The notes under the pieces: generated by a model
Told to the model about the DNA's origin: nothing
What the model saw: only the letters and a program-made list of their open reading frames with translations
Databases searched by the model: none
Shown: positions 1-7,297 of the stretch, in pieces
Position numbering within the stretch: position 1 is the stretch's first letter
How the letters are laid out: every line of letters begins with the position of its first letter
From: Nakamurella deserti
GTDB taxonomy: Bacteria > Actinomycetota > Actinomycetes > Mycobacteriales > Nakamurellaceae
NCBI RefSeq assembly: GCF_003260015.1
Contig: NZ_QCXS01000002.1
Span: forward strand, 2,852,001-2,916,000
Reading direction: 5' to 3'
DNA length: 64,000 bases
Made by a program: the position numbers and the translations under genes

Positions 1-1012
1 CGTGGATCTCGGTGGAACCGCCGGTCGACGCCGACCACCCGAAGGTCAGCTGATACGGCAGACCGGTGGCCGGGTCGTAGTACGACGCCGGGAAGCCCAG
101 TCCGGCCAGGGTGGTGGCGGTCGGAAGCGGCCCGGTGAGCAGCTGGCGGGGCGCGCCGAGCGACGTCCACGACACGAGCCAGCTACGGGCCGGCACGGTG
201 AGGCCGCTCGCCGTGGTGGCCGGCACCGGGTCCGGGTTCAGGGCGACCTGGACGGGCACGGCCGCCGGACGGGGGCCCGCCGCCAGGCGGTCCAACCGAC
301 CCGAGGACGTGGCGGTACCGAGGATGCAGTACCCCCGGTTGCCGTTGCCGGGACCGCGGACGGTGACGTTCTGCGCCGAGAACGAGCTGCTGGCACAGTC
401 CACCCCGCCGAAGGCGGAGTTGCGGAAGTTGCCGAAGACGTCGAGCCCGAAGCCCATGTACCCGAAGCTGACCCCCTGCTGGCCACCGCCGGTGGCGCTG
501 TACCCGAGGGAACCGCCGGCCGGCCCGGTCACGACCGGCGGGCTCGGATTCGTCGGATCGGTCGCCGCGAGGACGAACGCGATGCCGTCCGCCCCGCTGC
601 CGCTGTACTGGTAGGTGTTGAAGACGACGTCGATGCCCTCGGTCGTCGGGATGCTGGTGCTGTTGTAGACGGTGCCGACCTGGCCGGTGGCGTTGGTGGT
701 GAGCCGCAGCGTGCCGGAGCCCGGCGCGTCGATCGCCGGCGACGCACAACCACCGATGGGCAGCTGGGTCGCGTCCGTGCCGGCGGTCAGGCAGGCGCGC
801 GTACTCGAGCCCTCACCCACGACCCGCCAGTTCGGTGACGCCGTCGTCGCGTCGGCGAAGTTGTCCGCGCCCAGCGGCGTCACCGTGACGGCGGCGGCGC
901 TCGCGAGCGGGGTCGAGATCAGCACCGTGCTGCCGACGAGGGCGAGGACGGCCGCGAGGGCCGCTCCACGGCGTACGGAGGAACGGGCGGGACCGGGCGG
1001 CCTCGGACGCAT
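1..1012 (-). CDS. Secreted L-type lectin-like domain protein (3' end outside window)
   Basis: The reading frame is open from the ATG at 1012 to the window edge, giving 337 codons with the C-terminus missing. Residues 1-39 look like a signal peptide: a basic start with RR at 14-15, a hydrophobic run at about 17-32, and an A-S-A type cleavage site near 37-39. From about residue 45 the protein resembles a legume/bacterial L-type lectin beta-sandwich: a DGIAFVLAA segment, a GGSLGY loop, and a GYMGFGLDVFGN strand with the Asp and Asn usual in metal-binding lectin loops. The likely role is an exported carbohydrate-binding protein; what lies beyond the edge (more repeats or an anchor) is unknown. 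A weak GTGGAG ribosome site precedes the start. The lectin assignment rests on motif recognition only. Confidence 0.7.
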   Translation of the reverse strand, partial: MRPRPPGPARSSVRRGAALAAVLALVGSTVLISTPLASAAAVTVTPLGADNFADATTASPNWRVVGEGSSTRACLTAGTDATQLPIGGCASPAIDAPGSGTLRLTTNATGQVGTVYNSTSIPTTEGIDVVFNTYQYSGSGADGIAFVLAATDPTNPSPPVVTGPAGGSLGYSATGGGQQGVSFGYMGFGLDVFGNFRNSAFGGVDCASSSFSAQNVTVRGPGNGNRGYCILGTATSSGRLDRLAAGPRPAAVPVQVALNPDPVPATTASGLTVPARSWLVSWTSLGAPRQLLTGPLPTATTLAGLGFPASYYDPATGLPYQLTFGWSASTGGSTEIH

Positions 1013-1467
1013 CGACGCGAACTCCACTTCGGGACTGGTCACCGTCCACCGGAGCTCTGAGCGCGTCCGGGAGGCAACTGACTGTAGCTGCCTGAGTGCG
1101 CAGCGTCTCGACAGTAGCTCAACCAACACGCTCAGTTACTGAGCTGTCCGGGCGGTTCTCCGTCGTGGCGGGCGTCACCCGTTACCTCGAAAAGCCCATC
1201 GACGGACGGGTTCCGGTCACCGTCAGTGAGAACCGGGACGACCCCGTCGGGACATGGAATCCCTGGTGGGGGCGGTCGACGACGCTCCCGGGAGTGCGCA
1301 GCGCCGCCGGGACAGAGAAAGACCCCGGGCTGCTGCCACGTCGGGGGTCTGGCAGCAATCCGGGGTCATGCTCTCTATCGCCGTCCCCCCGCCGGGCGTT
1401 ACACACGGTCAGGAGAACTTCCGGCGCACCTCGCCGCGGCCGCCGGGTCACGACCGAGGCCAGGTCG
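1013..1467. other. Non-coding gap with palindrome and hairpin
   Basis: This 455-base stretch separates the lectin-like gene from the 49-residue gene, both on the minus strand. I see no convincing gene. It holds a 15-base palindrome, GCTCAGTTACTGAGC (1130-1144), about 120 bases upstream of the lectin start and so a possible operator. It also holds the strong hairpin listed separately at 1314-1376. Confidence 0.5.
1314..1376 (-). terminator. Strong hairpin, probable terminator of the 49-aa gene
   Basis: Arms 1321-1338 and 1350-1367 pair as GACCCCGG/CCGGGGTC plus TGCTGCCA/TGGCAGCA, with a two-base imperfect step between them and an 11-base loop. Outer AGAGA/TCTCT can extend the stem. Read on the minus strand the stem is followed by TTTCTCTGT, a modest T-rich tail, about 90 bases after the small gene's stop. 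The shape fits an intrinsic terminator; termination itself is inferred. Confidence 0.55.
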
Positions 1468-1617
1468 TCAGTCGAAGATCCGACCCTGACGCTGGGCGAT
1501 CACGATCAGCTCGTCACGCATCGACGCCGTCGGAGCGGAGTCGATCGCCCGGGTCACCAGGCGACGGGTACGGGACGTCTCACGGCGGCTGCGAATGGCC
1601 TTCGCGAGGTTACTCAT
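1468..1617 (-). CDS. 49-residue basic protein of unknown function
   Basis: ATG at 1617, stop at 1468, 49 residues, starting MSNLAKAIRSRRETSRTRR and ending with a QRQGRIFD tail. A good ribosome site (GAGAAGG) lies about 8 bases before the ATG. The frame shows normal high-GC codon use. The N-terminal half is strongly basic (about ten Arg/Lys in the first 25 residues), and the rest contains an A-P-T-x-S-M-R-D-E-L segment. No cysteines, signal peptide or membrane segment are visible. The pattern reminds me of short conserved actinobacterial proteins with an R-T-R-R core followed by M-R-x-E-L, but I cannot name a family. A nucleic-acid-binding or protein-docking role is a guess. The flanking hairpin and AT-richer upstream region support a free-standing gene. 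Confidence 0.65.
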   Translation of the reverse strand: MSNLAKAIRSRRETSRTRRLVTRAIDSAPTASMRDELIVIAQRQGRIFD

Positions 1618-2019
1618 TCAAAACACCTTCTCTGCTCGATCCGCCCGGCCGGGCGGGGGCGCCGTCTGATGACGACTGGTTCTCTCGTTGCATTGATACA
1701 GACGCCCCAGTACCCGCAAAGATGCCCGATTCGTCGATGAAGTGGCTCACACGCCGTCGATCGTCCGGCGGCGGCGCCTCCGGACGCCAGATCCCGGCGT
1801 CCGGTCCGGGTGAGTCCGTAGCCGACGGGTGCCCCCGCAGCGGCCGGCCACCCGGTCACGCGGTCCGGCGCCCCAGCCGGCGGCAGCCCTTCGGCGCCAC
1901 GGCGGCACGGCCGGCTCCCCCGGGGACGCCGCACCCGCCCAGCCGGGTGTCGCCTCGCGGCGCCGCCCGGGCCCGGAGGCCGAGTTGACTGCACCGGTGC
2001 CGGTCACGACCATCGCCGC
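1618..2019. other. Intergenic control region between the small gene and tetR
   Basis: This 402-base region lies upstream of two divergent genes. On the minus side a possible promoter is TTTGCG, 16 bases, TATCAA about 75-100 bases before the 49-aa gene. The part from about 1750 to 2019 is very GC-rich and shows no gene that I trust. The tetR start lacks a clear Shine-Dalgarno sequence. Confidence 0.35.
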
Positions 2020-2664
2020 ATGACCACTTCCGCGACCCCGCCGGGCGGACGCCGGGCTCTGGTGGCCGCCGCTCACGCCGAACTCGCCGAACACGGCCGC
2101 TCCGCGATCAGCCTGCGGGCGGTCGCCCGGCGGGCCGGCGTCTCCCACGCCGCACCCAAGCACCATTTCGGCGACCGGGCCGGGCTGCTCACCGCGGTGG
2201 CCACCGACGGCTTCGACGCGCTCGCCGACACCCTGCGACGGATCCTCCCCGCCGAGGGCCCGCCCACCGCGGCGACCCTCGCCGAGCTCGGCCGCGCCTA
2301 CATCGACTTCGGCCTCGCCCATCCCGCGCTGTTCGACCTGATGTTCCGACCCAGCGAGCTGCGCGGCGACGACCCGGACCTGATCCGGGCCGAGCGCGCG
2401 GCGATCGGGGTGCTCAGCGACACCGTCGCCGGACTCGCTCCGGACGCACGGGCGCCGGGTACGTCACCGGACGCACCGTCGGCGGCGGCGCTGAGCAGTT
2501 GGGCCCTGGTGCACGGCCTGGTGGTACTCACCCGCGACGGCGCCCTGCCCGGCATCGCCGGCGTCGCCGACCCAGCGGCCGCCGCCCGACTCGCCCACGA
2601 CCTGCTGCTCAGCAGCGGCACCGCCGCCACGGTCGCACCACCCGACCCGCCGCTCGTTCCTTGA
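2020..2664 (+). CDS. TetR/AcrR-family transcriptional regulator
   Basis: 214 residues. The N-terminal helix-turn-helix spans about 10-56: GRSAISLRAVARRAGVSHAA followed by KHHFGDRAGLL, the classic TetR recognition-helix and F-x-x-K/R region. The C-terminal ligand domain (about 75-200) resembles the WHG-type TetR C-terminal family, with AYIDFGLAHPALFDLMF. It should bind a short palindrome as a dimer and release it on ligand binding. A perfect 13-base palindrome (TTGACACTGTCAA) overlaps its own stop codon and sits just ahead of the DUF1707 gene, which makes that gene the obvious target. The ligand is unknown. Confidence 0.85.
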   Translation: MTTSATPPGGRRALVAAAHAELAEHGRSAISLRAVARRAGVSHAAPKHHFGDRAGLLTAVATDGFDALADTLRRILPAEGPPTAATLAELGRAYIDFGLAHPALFDLMFRPSELRGDDPDLIRAERAAIGVLSDTVAGLAPDARAPGTSPDAPSAAALSSWALVHGLVVLTRDGALPGIAGVADPAAAARLAHDLLLSSGTAATVAPPDPPLVP

Positions 2665-2673
2665 CACTGTCAA
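2661..2673 (+). promoter_or_regulatory. Palindromic operator overlapping a -35-like TTGACA
   Basis: TTGACACTGTCAA is a perfect inverted repeat around a central C. Its left half is a consensus -35 hexamer. It begins one base before the tetR stop codon and lies 46 bases upstream of the DUF1707 start. A weak -10 (CACACT) follows at about 17 bases. The placement suits repression by the upstream TetR protein; binding is inferred. Confidence 0.5.
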
Positions 2674-2719
2674 TCCACCGCCGCACACTGGGTGACACCA
2701 CCCGTCGACGGAGGTTCCC

Positions 2720-3256
2720 ATGTGTGGACGACCGCACCAGCACCCGGCCCCGTTCGCCTCAGCTGGTCCCGACCGGGCACCGGGCGACACCCCGCCTCCG
2801 GCGGCAGCCGACCGCGCCGGTGCGTCCGCACCCGGTGCCGGCGTGCGGCGACACATCCGGATCGGTGATGCGCAACGTCGCAGCACGGACGCGGTCCTGG
2901 CGCAGGCGATGGCGTCGGGGTACCTGACCTGGGACGAATGGCACGACCGGACGGCGTCCGTGCGCACGGCGACCACCGTCGGCGCACTGGATGCGGTCAC
3001 CGCGGATCTCCCCGTCGACAGGCTCCGCCGGCAGGACCCGGTCGCGCGGTCCGAACGCACCGCCGCCACCCGGCGTGACCTCCGCACCCGCACCGCGGGC
3101 TGGCTCGGTCTCGCCGCGCTGCTGATCACCATCTGGCTCGCCGTCGCCATCCCGACGGGCGCCTGGTACCCCTGGCCGGTCTGGCCGATCCTCGGCACCG
3201 GCATCGGCCTGGTGTCACACGTGCTGCCGGCCCGCGCCGCCCTGCGCAGCAGCTGA
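2720..3256 (+). CDS. DUF1707 domain protein with two membrane segments
   Basis: 178 residues; ATG at 2720 with GGAGG six bases upstream. The first 50 residues are Pro/Ala-rich. Residues about 50-105 match the DUF1707 (SHOCT-like) pattern: RIGDAQRRSTDAVLAQAM, then GYLTWDEWHDR and ALDAVTADLP. The C-terminal part carries two hydrophobic helices (about 128-143 and 150-168) separated by a WYPWPVWP turn. DUF1707 proteins are common in actinobacteria, usually small membrane proteins of unknown function. It is probably controlled by the preceding TetR regulator through the palindrome at 2661. It converges on bkdC with only 16 bases between stops. Confidence 0.75.
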   Translation: MCGRPHQHPAPFASAGPDRAPGDTPPPAAADRAGASAPGAGVRRHIRIGDAQRRSTDAVLAQAMASGYLTWDEWHDRTASVRTATTVGALDAVTADLPVDRLRRQDPVARSERTAATRRDLRTRTAGWLGLAALLITIWLAVAIPTGAWYPWPVWPILGTGIGLVSHVLPARAALRSS

Positions 3257-3272
3257 CCGGCACCGGCCGGCG

Positions 3273-4814
3273 TCACCAGGCCAGGGCGAGACCCGGATCG
3301 GTCAGCAGGGCGCCGACGTCGGACAGGAACCGCGCCCCCTGCGCGCCGTCGACCAACCGGTGGTCGAAGGTGAGCGAGAGCTGACAGACCTGCCGGACGG
3401 CGAGCTCACCGTCCACCACCCAGGGAGCGGCCTTGACGGCCCCCATCGCCAGGATGCCCGCCTCCCCCGGGTTGAGGATGGGCGTCCCGGCGTCGATACC
3501 GAAGACGCCGATGTTGGTGATGGTGAAGGTGCCGCCGCTCATCGCCGCCGGCGAGGTGCGCCCCGCCCGCGCCGTCTCGACGAGGTCGGCGAGGGCGAGG
3601 GCGAGCCCGTGCAGATCCAGCGCGTCGGCGTCCCGGATGTGCGGCACCACCAGCCCGCGGGGCGTGTCGGCGGCGATCCCGAGGTTGACGTAGTCGGAGA
3701 AGACGATCTCCTGGGCGGCCTCGTCCCAGTGCGCGTTGAGGTCGGGGGCGCGGCGCAGGGCGAGGCAGACCGCCCTGGCCGCGAAAACCAGCGGGGTCAG
3801 CTTCACGTCGGCGAACTCGCGTCGGTCCCGCAGCCGTTGACGCAACGCCATCAGCTCGGTGACGTCGATGCTCTGGAAGACGGTGACCTGGGGCGCGGTG
3901 AAGGCGCTGCCGACCATGGCGGCCGCGGTGGCCTTGCGGACGCCCCGGATCGGCACCCGGGTCTGGCGGGAGGTGTCAATGCCGGACCGCGGCGGGGCGG
4001 CTGTCGCCGGGGCCGGGGTGACCGGCGCGGCGGCCTGCCGGACGTCGTCCCGGGTGATGACGCCACCGGGGCCGCTCCCGGTCACGGTGTGCAGGTCGAC
4101 GCCCAGCTCACGGGCGAGCAGCCGGACGGGCGGCGCCGCCAGCGGCACGCCCCGGGTGGGTGCACCGGCCACCGCGGGTGCCGCCGGGGCCGGGTGCGGA
4201 TCGGTCGCGACCGGAGCGGGCCGGGCGGGGGCCGGAGCGGGCCGGGCGGGGGCCGGAGCGGGCGGGACGGCCGGGGCGGACGACGACGCAGCGGGAGCGG
4301 CCGGCGCCACCGCGGCCGGTCCGACCTGCGCCGACGCGGCGGCCCCGTTCACCGGCGCCGTTCCGGGCACCGGCGCGGCAGCGGGGGTACGGCGCGGACG
4401 TCGACCGGACGCCGCTCCCGCCGACACGAAGCCGACCAGGGTCGCGATCCGTCCGTCGGCGGTCATCTCGCCGATCTTGGTGCCCGCCTCGTCGTCGCCC
4501 GGTCCCGCCGCGGCGGCGCCGGCCGGACCGGTGGCGACGGCCGCGACCGGTGTCGCCGGGTCCGACCCCGGATCGGTGTCGATGGTGATGATGGGCACGC
4601 CGACGTCGACCGTCTGTCCCGGGGTGACCAGCAGTGACGTCACCCGGCCGGCGTACGGCGACGGCAGCTCGACCGCGGCCTTGGCCGTCTCGATCTCGAC
4701 CAGGATCTGGTTGACACCGACCTCGTCCCCCGGCGCGACCCGCCAGTCGAGGATCTCGGCCTCGGTGAGGCCCTCCCCGACGTCGGGCAGCGCGAAGGTC
4801 TCGACGTGACTCAC
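3273..4814 (-). CDS. bkdC: Dihydrolipoamide acyltransferase (E2), branched-chain oxo-acid dehydrogenase
   Basis: 513 residues from the GTG at 4814, which overlaps the bkdB stop (GTGA). Domain order is typical. A lipoyl domain spans about 5-80, with the lipoylated Lys near 45 in EIETAKAAVE. A long Ala/Pro linker follows. A peripheral-subunit binding domain (VRLLARELGVDLHTVTGSGP) comes next. The catalytic acyltransferase domain ends with DHRLVDG, giving the active His near 485 and Asp near 489. It transfers branched-chain acyl groups from E1 to CoA in the cytoplasm. The linker is encoded by near-identical 21-base DNA repeats around 4210-4262. Family knowledge favours the branched-chain enzyme, as for the M. 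tuberculosis bkdABC set; a 2-oxoglutarate or pyruvate role is less likely. Confidence 0.9.
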   Translation of the reverse strand: MSHVETFALPDVGEGLTEAEILDWRVAPGDEVGVNQILVEIETAKAAVELPSPYAGRVTSLLVTPGQTVDVGVPIITIDTDPGSDPATPVAAVATGPAGAAAAGPGDDEAGTKIGEMTADGRIATLVGFVSAGAASGRRPRRTPAAAPVPGTAPVNGAAASAQVGPAAVAPAAPAASSSAPAVPPAPAPARPAPAPARPAPVATDPHPAPAAPAVAGAPTRGVPLAAPPVRLLARELGVDLHTVTGSGPGGVITRDDVRQAAAPVTPAPATAAPPRSGIDTSRQTRVPIRGVRKATAAAMVGSAFTAPQVTVFQSIDVTELMALRQRLRDRREFADVKLTPLVFAARAVCLALRRAPDLNAHWDEAAQEIVFSDYVNLGIAADTPRGLVVPHIRDADALDLHGLALALADLVETARAGRTSPAAMSGGTFTITNIGVFGIDAGTPILNPGEAGILAMGAVKAAPWVVDGELAVRQVCQLSLTFDHRLVDGAQGARFLSDVGALLTDPGLALAW

Positions 4815-5788
4815 CGGTACTCCAGACTGCGGTCGACCGCGTCGAGGACGCGGTCCAGGGTGGGCAGGAACTCGTCCTCGAGCTTGCTCGGCGGGTACGG
4901 GACGTCGAGGCCGGCGACCCGCAGCACGGGTGCCTGCAGCGAGTAGAACGCCTCCTCGGTGACCCGCGCGGCGATGTCGGAGGTGATCGAGCTCTCCCGC
5001 GGCGCCTCCGACACGACGACGAGATGCCCGGTGCGGCGGACGGATTCGACCACCGGCGCGAGGTCCAGCGGCGACAGCGCACGCAGGTCGATGACCTCCA
5101 GCGAGCGGCCCTCGGCGGCGGCGGCCTCGGCGGCGGCGAGGGCGATCGACACCGACGGGCCGTAGGTCACGACCGTGCAGTCGCTGCCCTCCCGACGCAC
5201 CCGGCTGGTGAACCAGTCGCCCTGATGGTTCGCGGTCTCGACCTCGGCCTTCTCCCAGTAGCGGCGCTTCGGCTCGAGGAAGACGACCGGGTCGTCGGAC
5301 GAGATGGCCTGGCGCAGCATGTGGTAGCCGTCGGAGGCGTTGGAACACGACACCACCCGCAGACCGGCGATGTGGCAGAAGAACGACTCCGGCGACTCCG
5401 AGTGGTGCTCGACCGCCCCGATGCCGCCCCCGAACGGGATCCGGATGACCAGCGGCACCGTCCAGGCGCCGCCGGAGCGGAAACCCATCTTGGCGACCTG
5501 CGAGATGATCTGGTCGAAGGCCGGGAACACGAACCCGTCGAACTGGATCTCCACCACCGGGCGGTACCCGCGCATCGCGAGACCGACGGCGGTGCCGACG
5601 ATCCCGGACTCGGCCAGCGGGGTGTCGATGACCCGGTCCTCGCCGAAGTCCTTGTACAGCCCGTCGGTGATGCGGAAGACGCCGCCGAGCCGCCCGACGT
5701 CCTCACCCATCACGAGAACCTTGCGGTCGGCGGCCATCTCGTCACGCAGGGCGGTGTTCAGGGCTTTCGCCAGGGTCATCGTGGCCAT
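4811..5788 (-). CDS. bkdB: Branched-chain oxo-acid dehydrogenase E1 subunit beta
   Basis: 325 residues, starting MATMTLAKALNTALRDEM. The N-terminal pyrimidine-binding half shows VLVMGEDVGRLGGVFRIT and DTPLAESGIVGTAVGLAMRG, hallmarks of the E1-beta transketolase-like fold. The C-terminal half has the LEVIDLRALSPLD and LRVAGLDVPYP segments. It pairs with E1-alpha to form the thiamine-diphosphate decarboxylase. Its ATG overlaps the bkdA stop (TGATG) and its stop overlaps the bkdC start, so the three subunits are translationally coupled in the order alpha, beta, E2. No E3 gene is present nearby; a shared lipoamide dehydrogenase must be used. Confidence 0.92.
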   Translation of the reverse strand: MATMTLAKALNTALRDEMAADRKVLVMGEDVGRLGGVFRITDGLYKDFGEDRVIDTPLAESGIVGTAVGLAMRGYRPVVEIQFDGFVFPAFDQIISQVAKMGFRSGGAWTVPLVIRIPFGGGIGAVEHHSESPESFFCHIAGLRVVSCSNASDGYHMLRQAISSDDPVVFLEPKRRYWEKAEVETANHQGDWFTSRVRREGSDCTVVTYGPSVSIALAAAEAAAAEGRSLEVIDLRALSPLDLAPVVESVRRTGHLVVVSEAPRESSITSDIAARVTEEAFYSLQAPVLRVAGLDVPYPPSKLEDEFLPTLDRVLDAVDRSLEYR

Positions 5789-7047
5789 CAGTGCCGACCT
5801 CCCGTGCGGTCCCCGCCGGTCGTCGCGTCGGTGTCGGCGAAACCGGCCAGGTACTCCTCGAACGCGGCGCGCTGGGCCTCGACCTGCGGGTGCGGCGTCG
5901 CGTAGACGTGGTCGAACATCACCGACGGCGACGGCGCGGGCAGGTTGACCACCCGGGTGCGGAAGTCCGCGGCCAGCGCGTCCGACTCGGCGGCGACGGC
6001 CTCGAAGAACGCGGCGTCGGCGAGGCCGTTGCGCGCCAGGTAGGCCTTGACCCGCTCGATCGGGTCGAGCAGCTTCCAGGCCTGCGTCTCGTCGGCCATC
6101 CGGTAGCGGGACGGGTCGTCGGAGGTGGTGTGGGCGTCCATCCGGTAGGTGAACGCCTCGATCATCACCGGCCCGTTGCCCGACCGGCATTCGTCGAGCG
6201 CCCAGGCGGTGACGGCCAGACACGCCAGCACGTCGTTGCCGTCGACGCGGATCCCCGGGAAGCCGTATCCGGCGGCCCGCTCGTACAGCGGCATTCGCGC
6301 GACCCGGTGGATCGACTCCGAGATGGCCCACTGGTTGTTCTGGCAGTAGAACACCACCGGGGCGTTGAACGCCGCCGCGAAGACCATTCCCTCGTGGACG
6401 TCGCCCTGGGACGTCGCCCCGTCGCCGAAGAACGCGATGGTGGCCTCGGCGGTGTCCTCGTCGCCCATGGCGCCGTCCAGGCGCTGGCCCATCGCCCAGC
6501 CCACGGCGTTGATCACCTGGTTGCCGATGACGATCGCGTAGGAGTTGAAACGCTTCTCGCGCGGGTTCCAGGATCCGAAGTCGATACCGCGGAAGATCGA
6601 CGCGATCTCCACCGGCGGGATCCCGCGGCAGTGCGCGACACCGTGCTCGCGGTAGGACGGGAAGGCCATGTCCTGCGGCCGCATGGCGCGACCGGCACCG
6701 ATCTGGGCGGCCTCCTGACCCAGCAGCGGCGCCCACAGGCCGAGCTGCCCCTGGCGCTGCAGGGCGTTGCCCTCGCGGTCGACGCGACGGACCAGCACCA
6801 TGTCGCGGTACAGGTCGCGGACCAGGTCGGGGGTGACGTCGAGCGGGAACCGGTCGGAGGGGGTGTACTCACCCTCCGGGCTGAGCAGGGAGAAGATGCC
6901 GGGGGCACTGACCGTGGCGCGCAGACCGGCCATCACCTCGTGGGGTTGCGGCAGTGACGAGGTACCGGCCGCCCCCCGTGCGGCAGCCGCACTGGCGGTC
7001 GCGGTGCTGTCGGTGTCGGTGGTGTGGGTGGACGGCTGCGATGGCAT
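5788..7047 (-). CDS. bkdA: Branched-chain oxo-acid dehydrogenase E1 subunit alpha
   Basis: 419 residues. I chose the ATG at 7047 because GAGGAGAGG lies just upstream; an ATG at 7071 is also in frame. After a disordered Ser/Thr/Ala N-terminus (1-45), the thiamine-diphosphate domain shows LLGQEAAQIGAG, YREHG, and the cofactor motif GDGATSQGD...NNQWAIS. Phosphorylation-loop-like residues ahead of RMADE are present. It catalyses decarboxylation of the 2-oxo acids of Val, Leu and Ile. It is the first gene of bkdABC and is divergent from the CoxG-like gene across a 250-base region that carries a long dyad (7097-7149). Confidence 0.92.
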   Translation of the reverse strand: MPSQPSTHTTDTDSTATASAAAARGAAGTSSLPQPHEVMAGLRATVSAPGIFSLLSPEGEYTPSDRFPLDVTPDLVRDLYRDMVLVRRVDREGNALQRQGQLGLWAPLLGQEAAQIGAGRAMRPQDMAFPSYREHGVAHCRGIPPVEIASIFRGIDFGSWNPREKRFNSYAIVIGNQVINAVGWAMGQRLDGAMGDEDTAEATIAFFGDGATSQGDVHEGMVFAAAFNAPVVFYCQNNQWAISESIHRVARMPLYERAAGYGFPGIRVDGNDVLACLAVTAWALDECRSGNGPVMIEAFTYRMDAHTTSDDPSRYRMADETQAWKLLDPIERVKAYLARNGLADAAFFEAVAAESDALAADFRTRVVNLPAPSPSVMFDHVYATPHPQVEAQRAAFEEYLAGFADTDATTGGDRTGGRH

Positions 7048-7096
7048 GGACCTCTCCTCAATTCCTCCCATAGTGGCACGGATCAGGGGGCGGGGT

Positions 7097-7149
7097 GACC
7101 TGCGCCACCCCGACTGTCGGACCCGCGACGGTCGGGATATGCGCAGGTC
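7097..7149. promoter_or_regulatory. Long dyad between divergent bkdA and the CoxG-like gene
   Basis: Outer arms GACCTGCGC (7097-7105) and GCGCAGGTC (7141-7149) pair perfectly. After a short internal loop, CCCGAC (7109-7114) pairs with GTCGGG (7131-7136). The structure sits about 50 bases upstream of bkdA, in the shared control region. It could be a regulator site or an RNA hairpin in either 5' leader; the sequence does not decide. Confidence 0.45.
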
Positions 7150-7297
7150 GGGCGACGCCGTCGCGACCGGCGACGGGACCGTCACGCCGTGCTGGCGGGG
7201 CCGGCCATACCGGCGACCTCTACGATCATCGCCAGTGCCGGCCACCGATTCCGGCGGCACGTCGATCACCGTCTCGTCTGCGTCCTGGAGGTTCGTC

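Noticed and set aside
1254-1988. Plus-strand frame covering the gap before tetR
   Set aside because: Low-complexity Arg/Pro/Ser product, no ribosome site, and it runs across a hairpin and the better-supported 49-residue gene on the other strand.
4108-5082. Long Arg-rich frames on both strands inside the bkd genes
   Set aside because: They are by-products of high-GC codon use; the real genes in the other frame show complete domains and coupled starts and stops.
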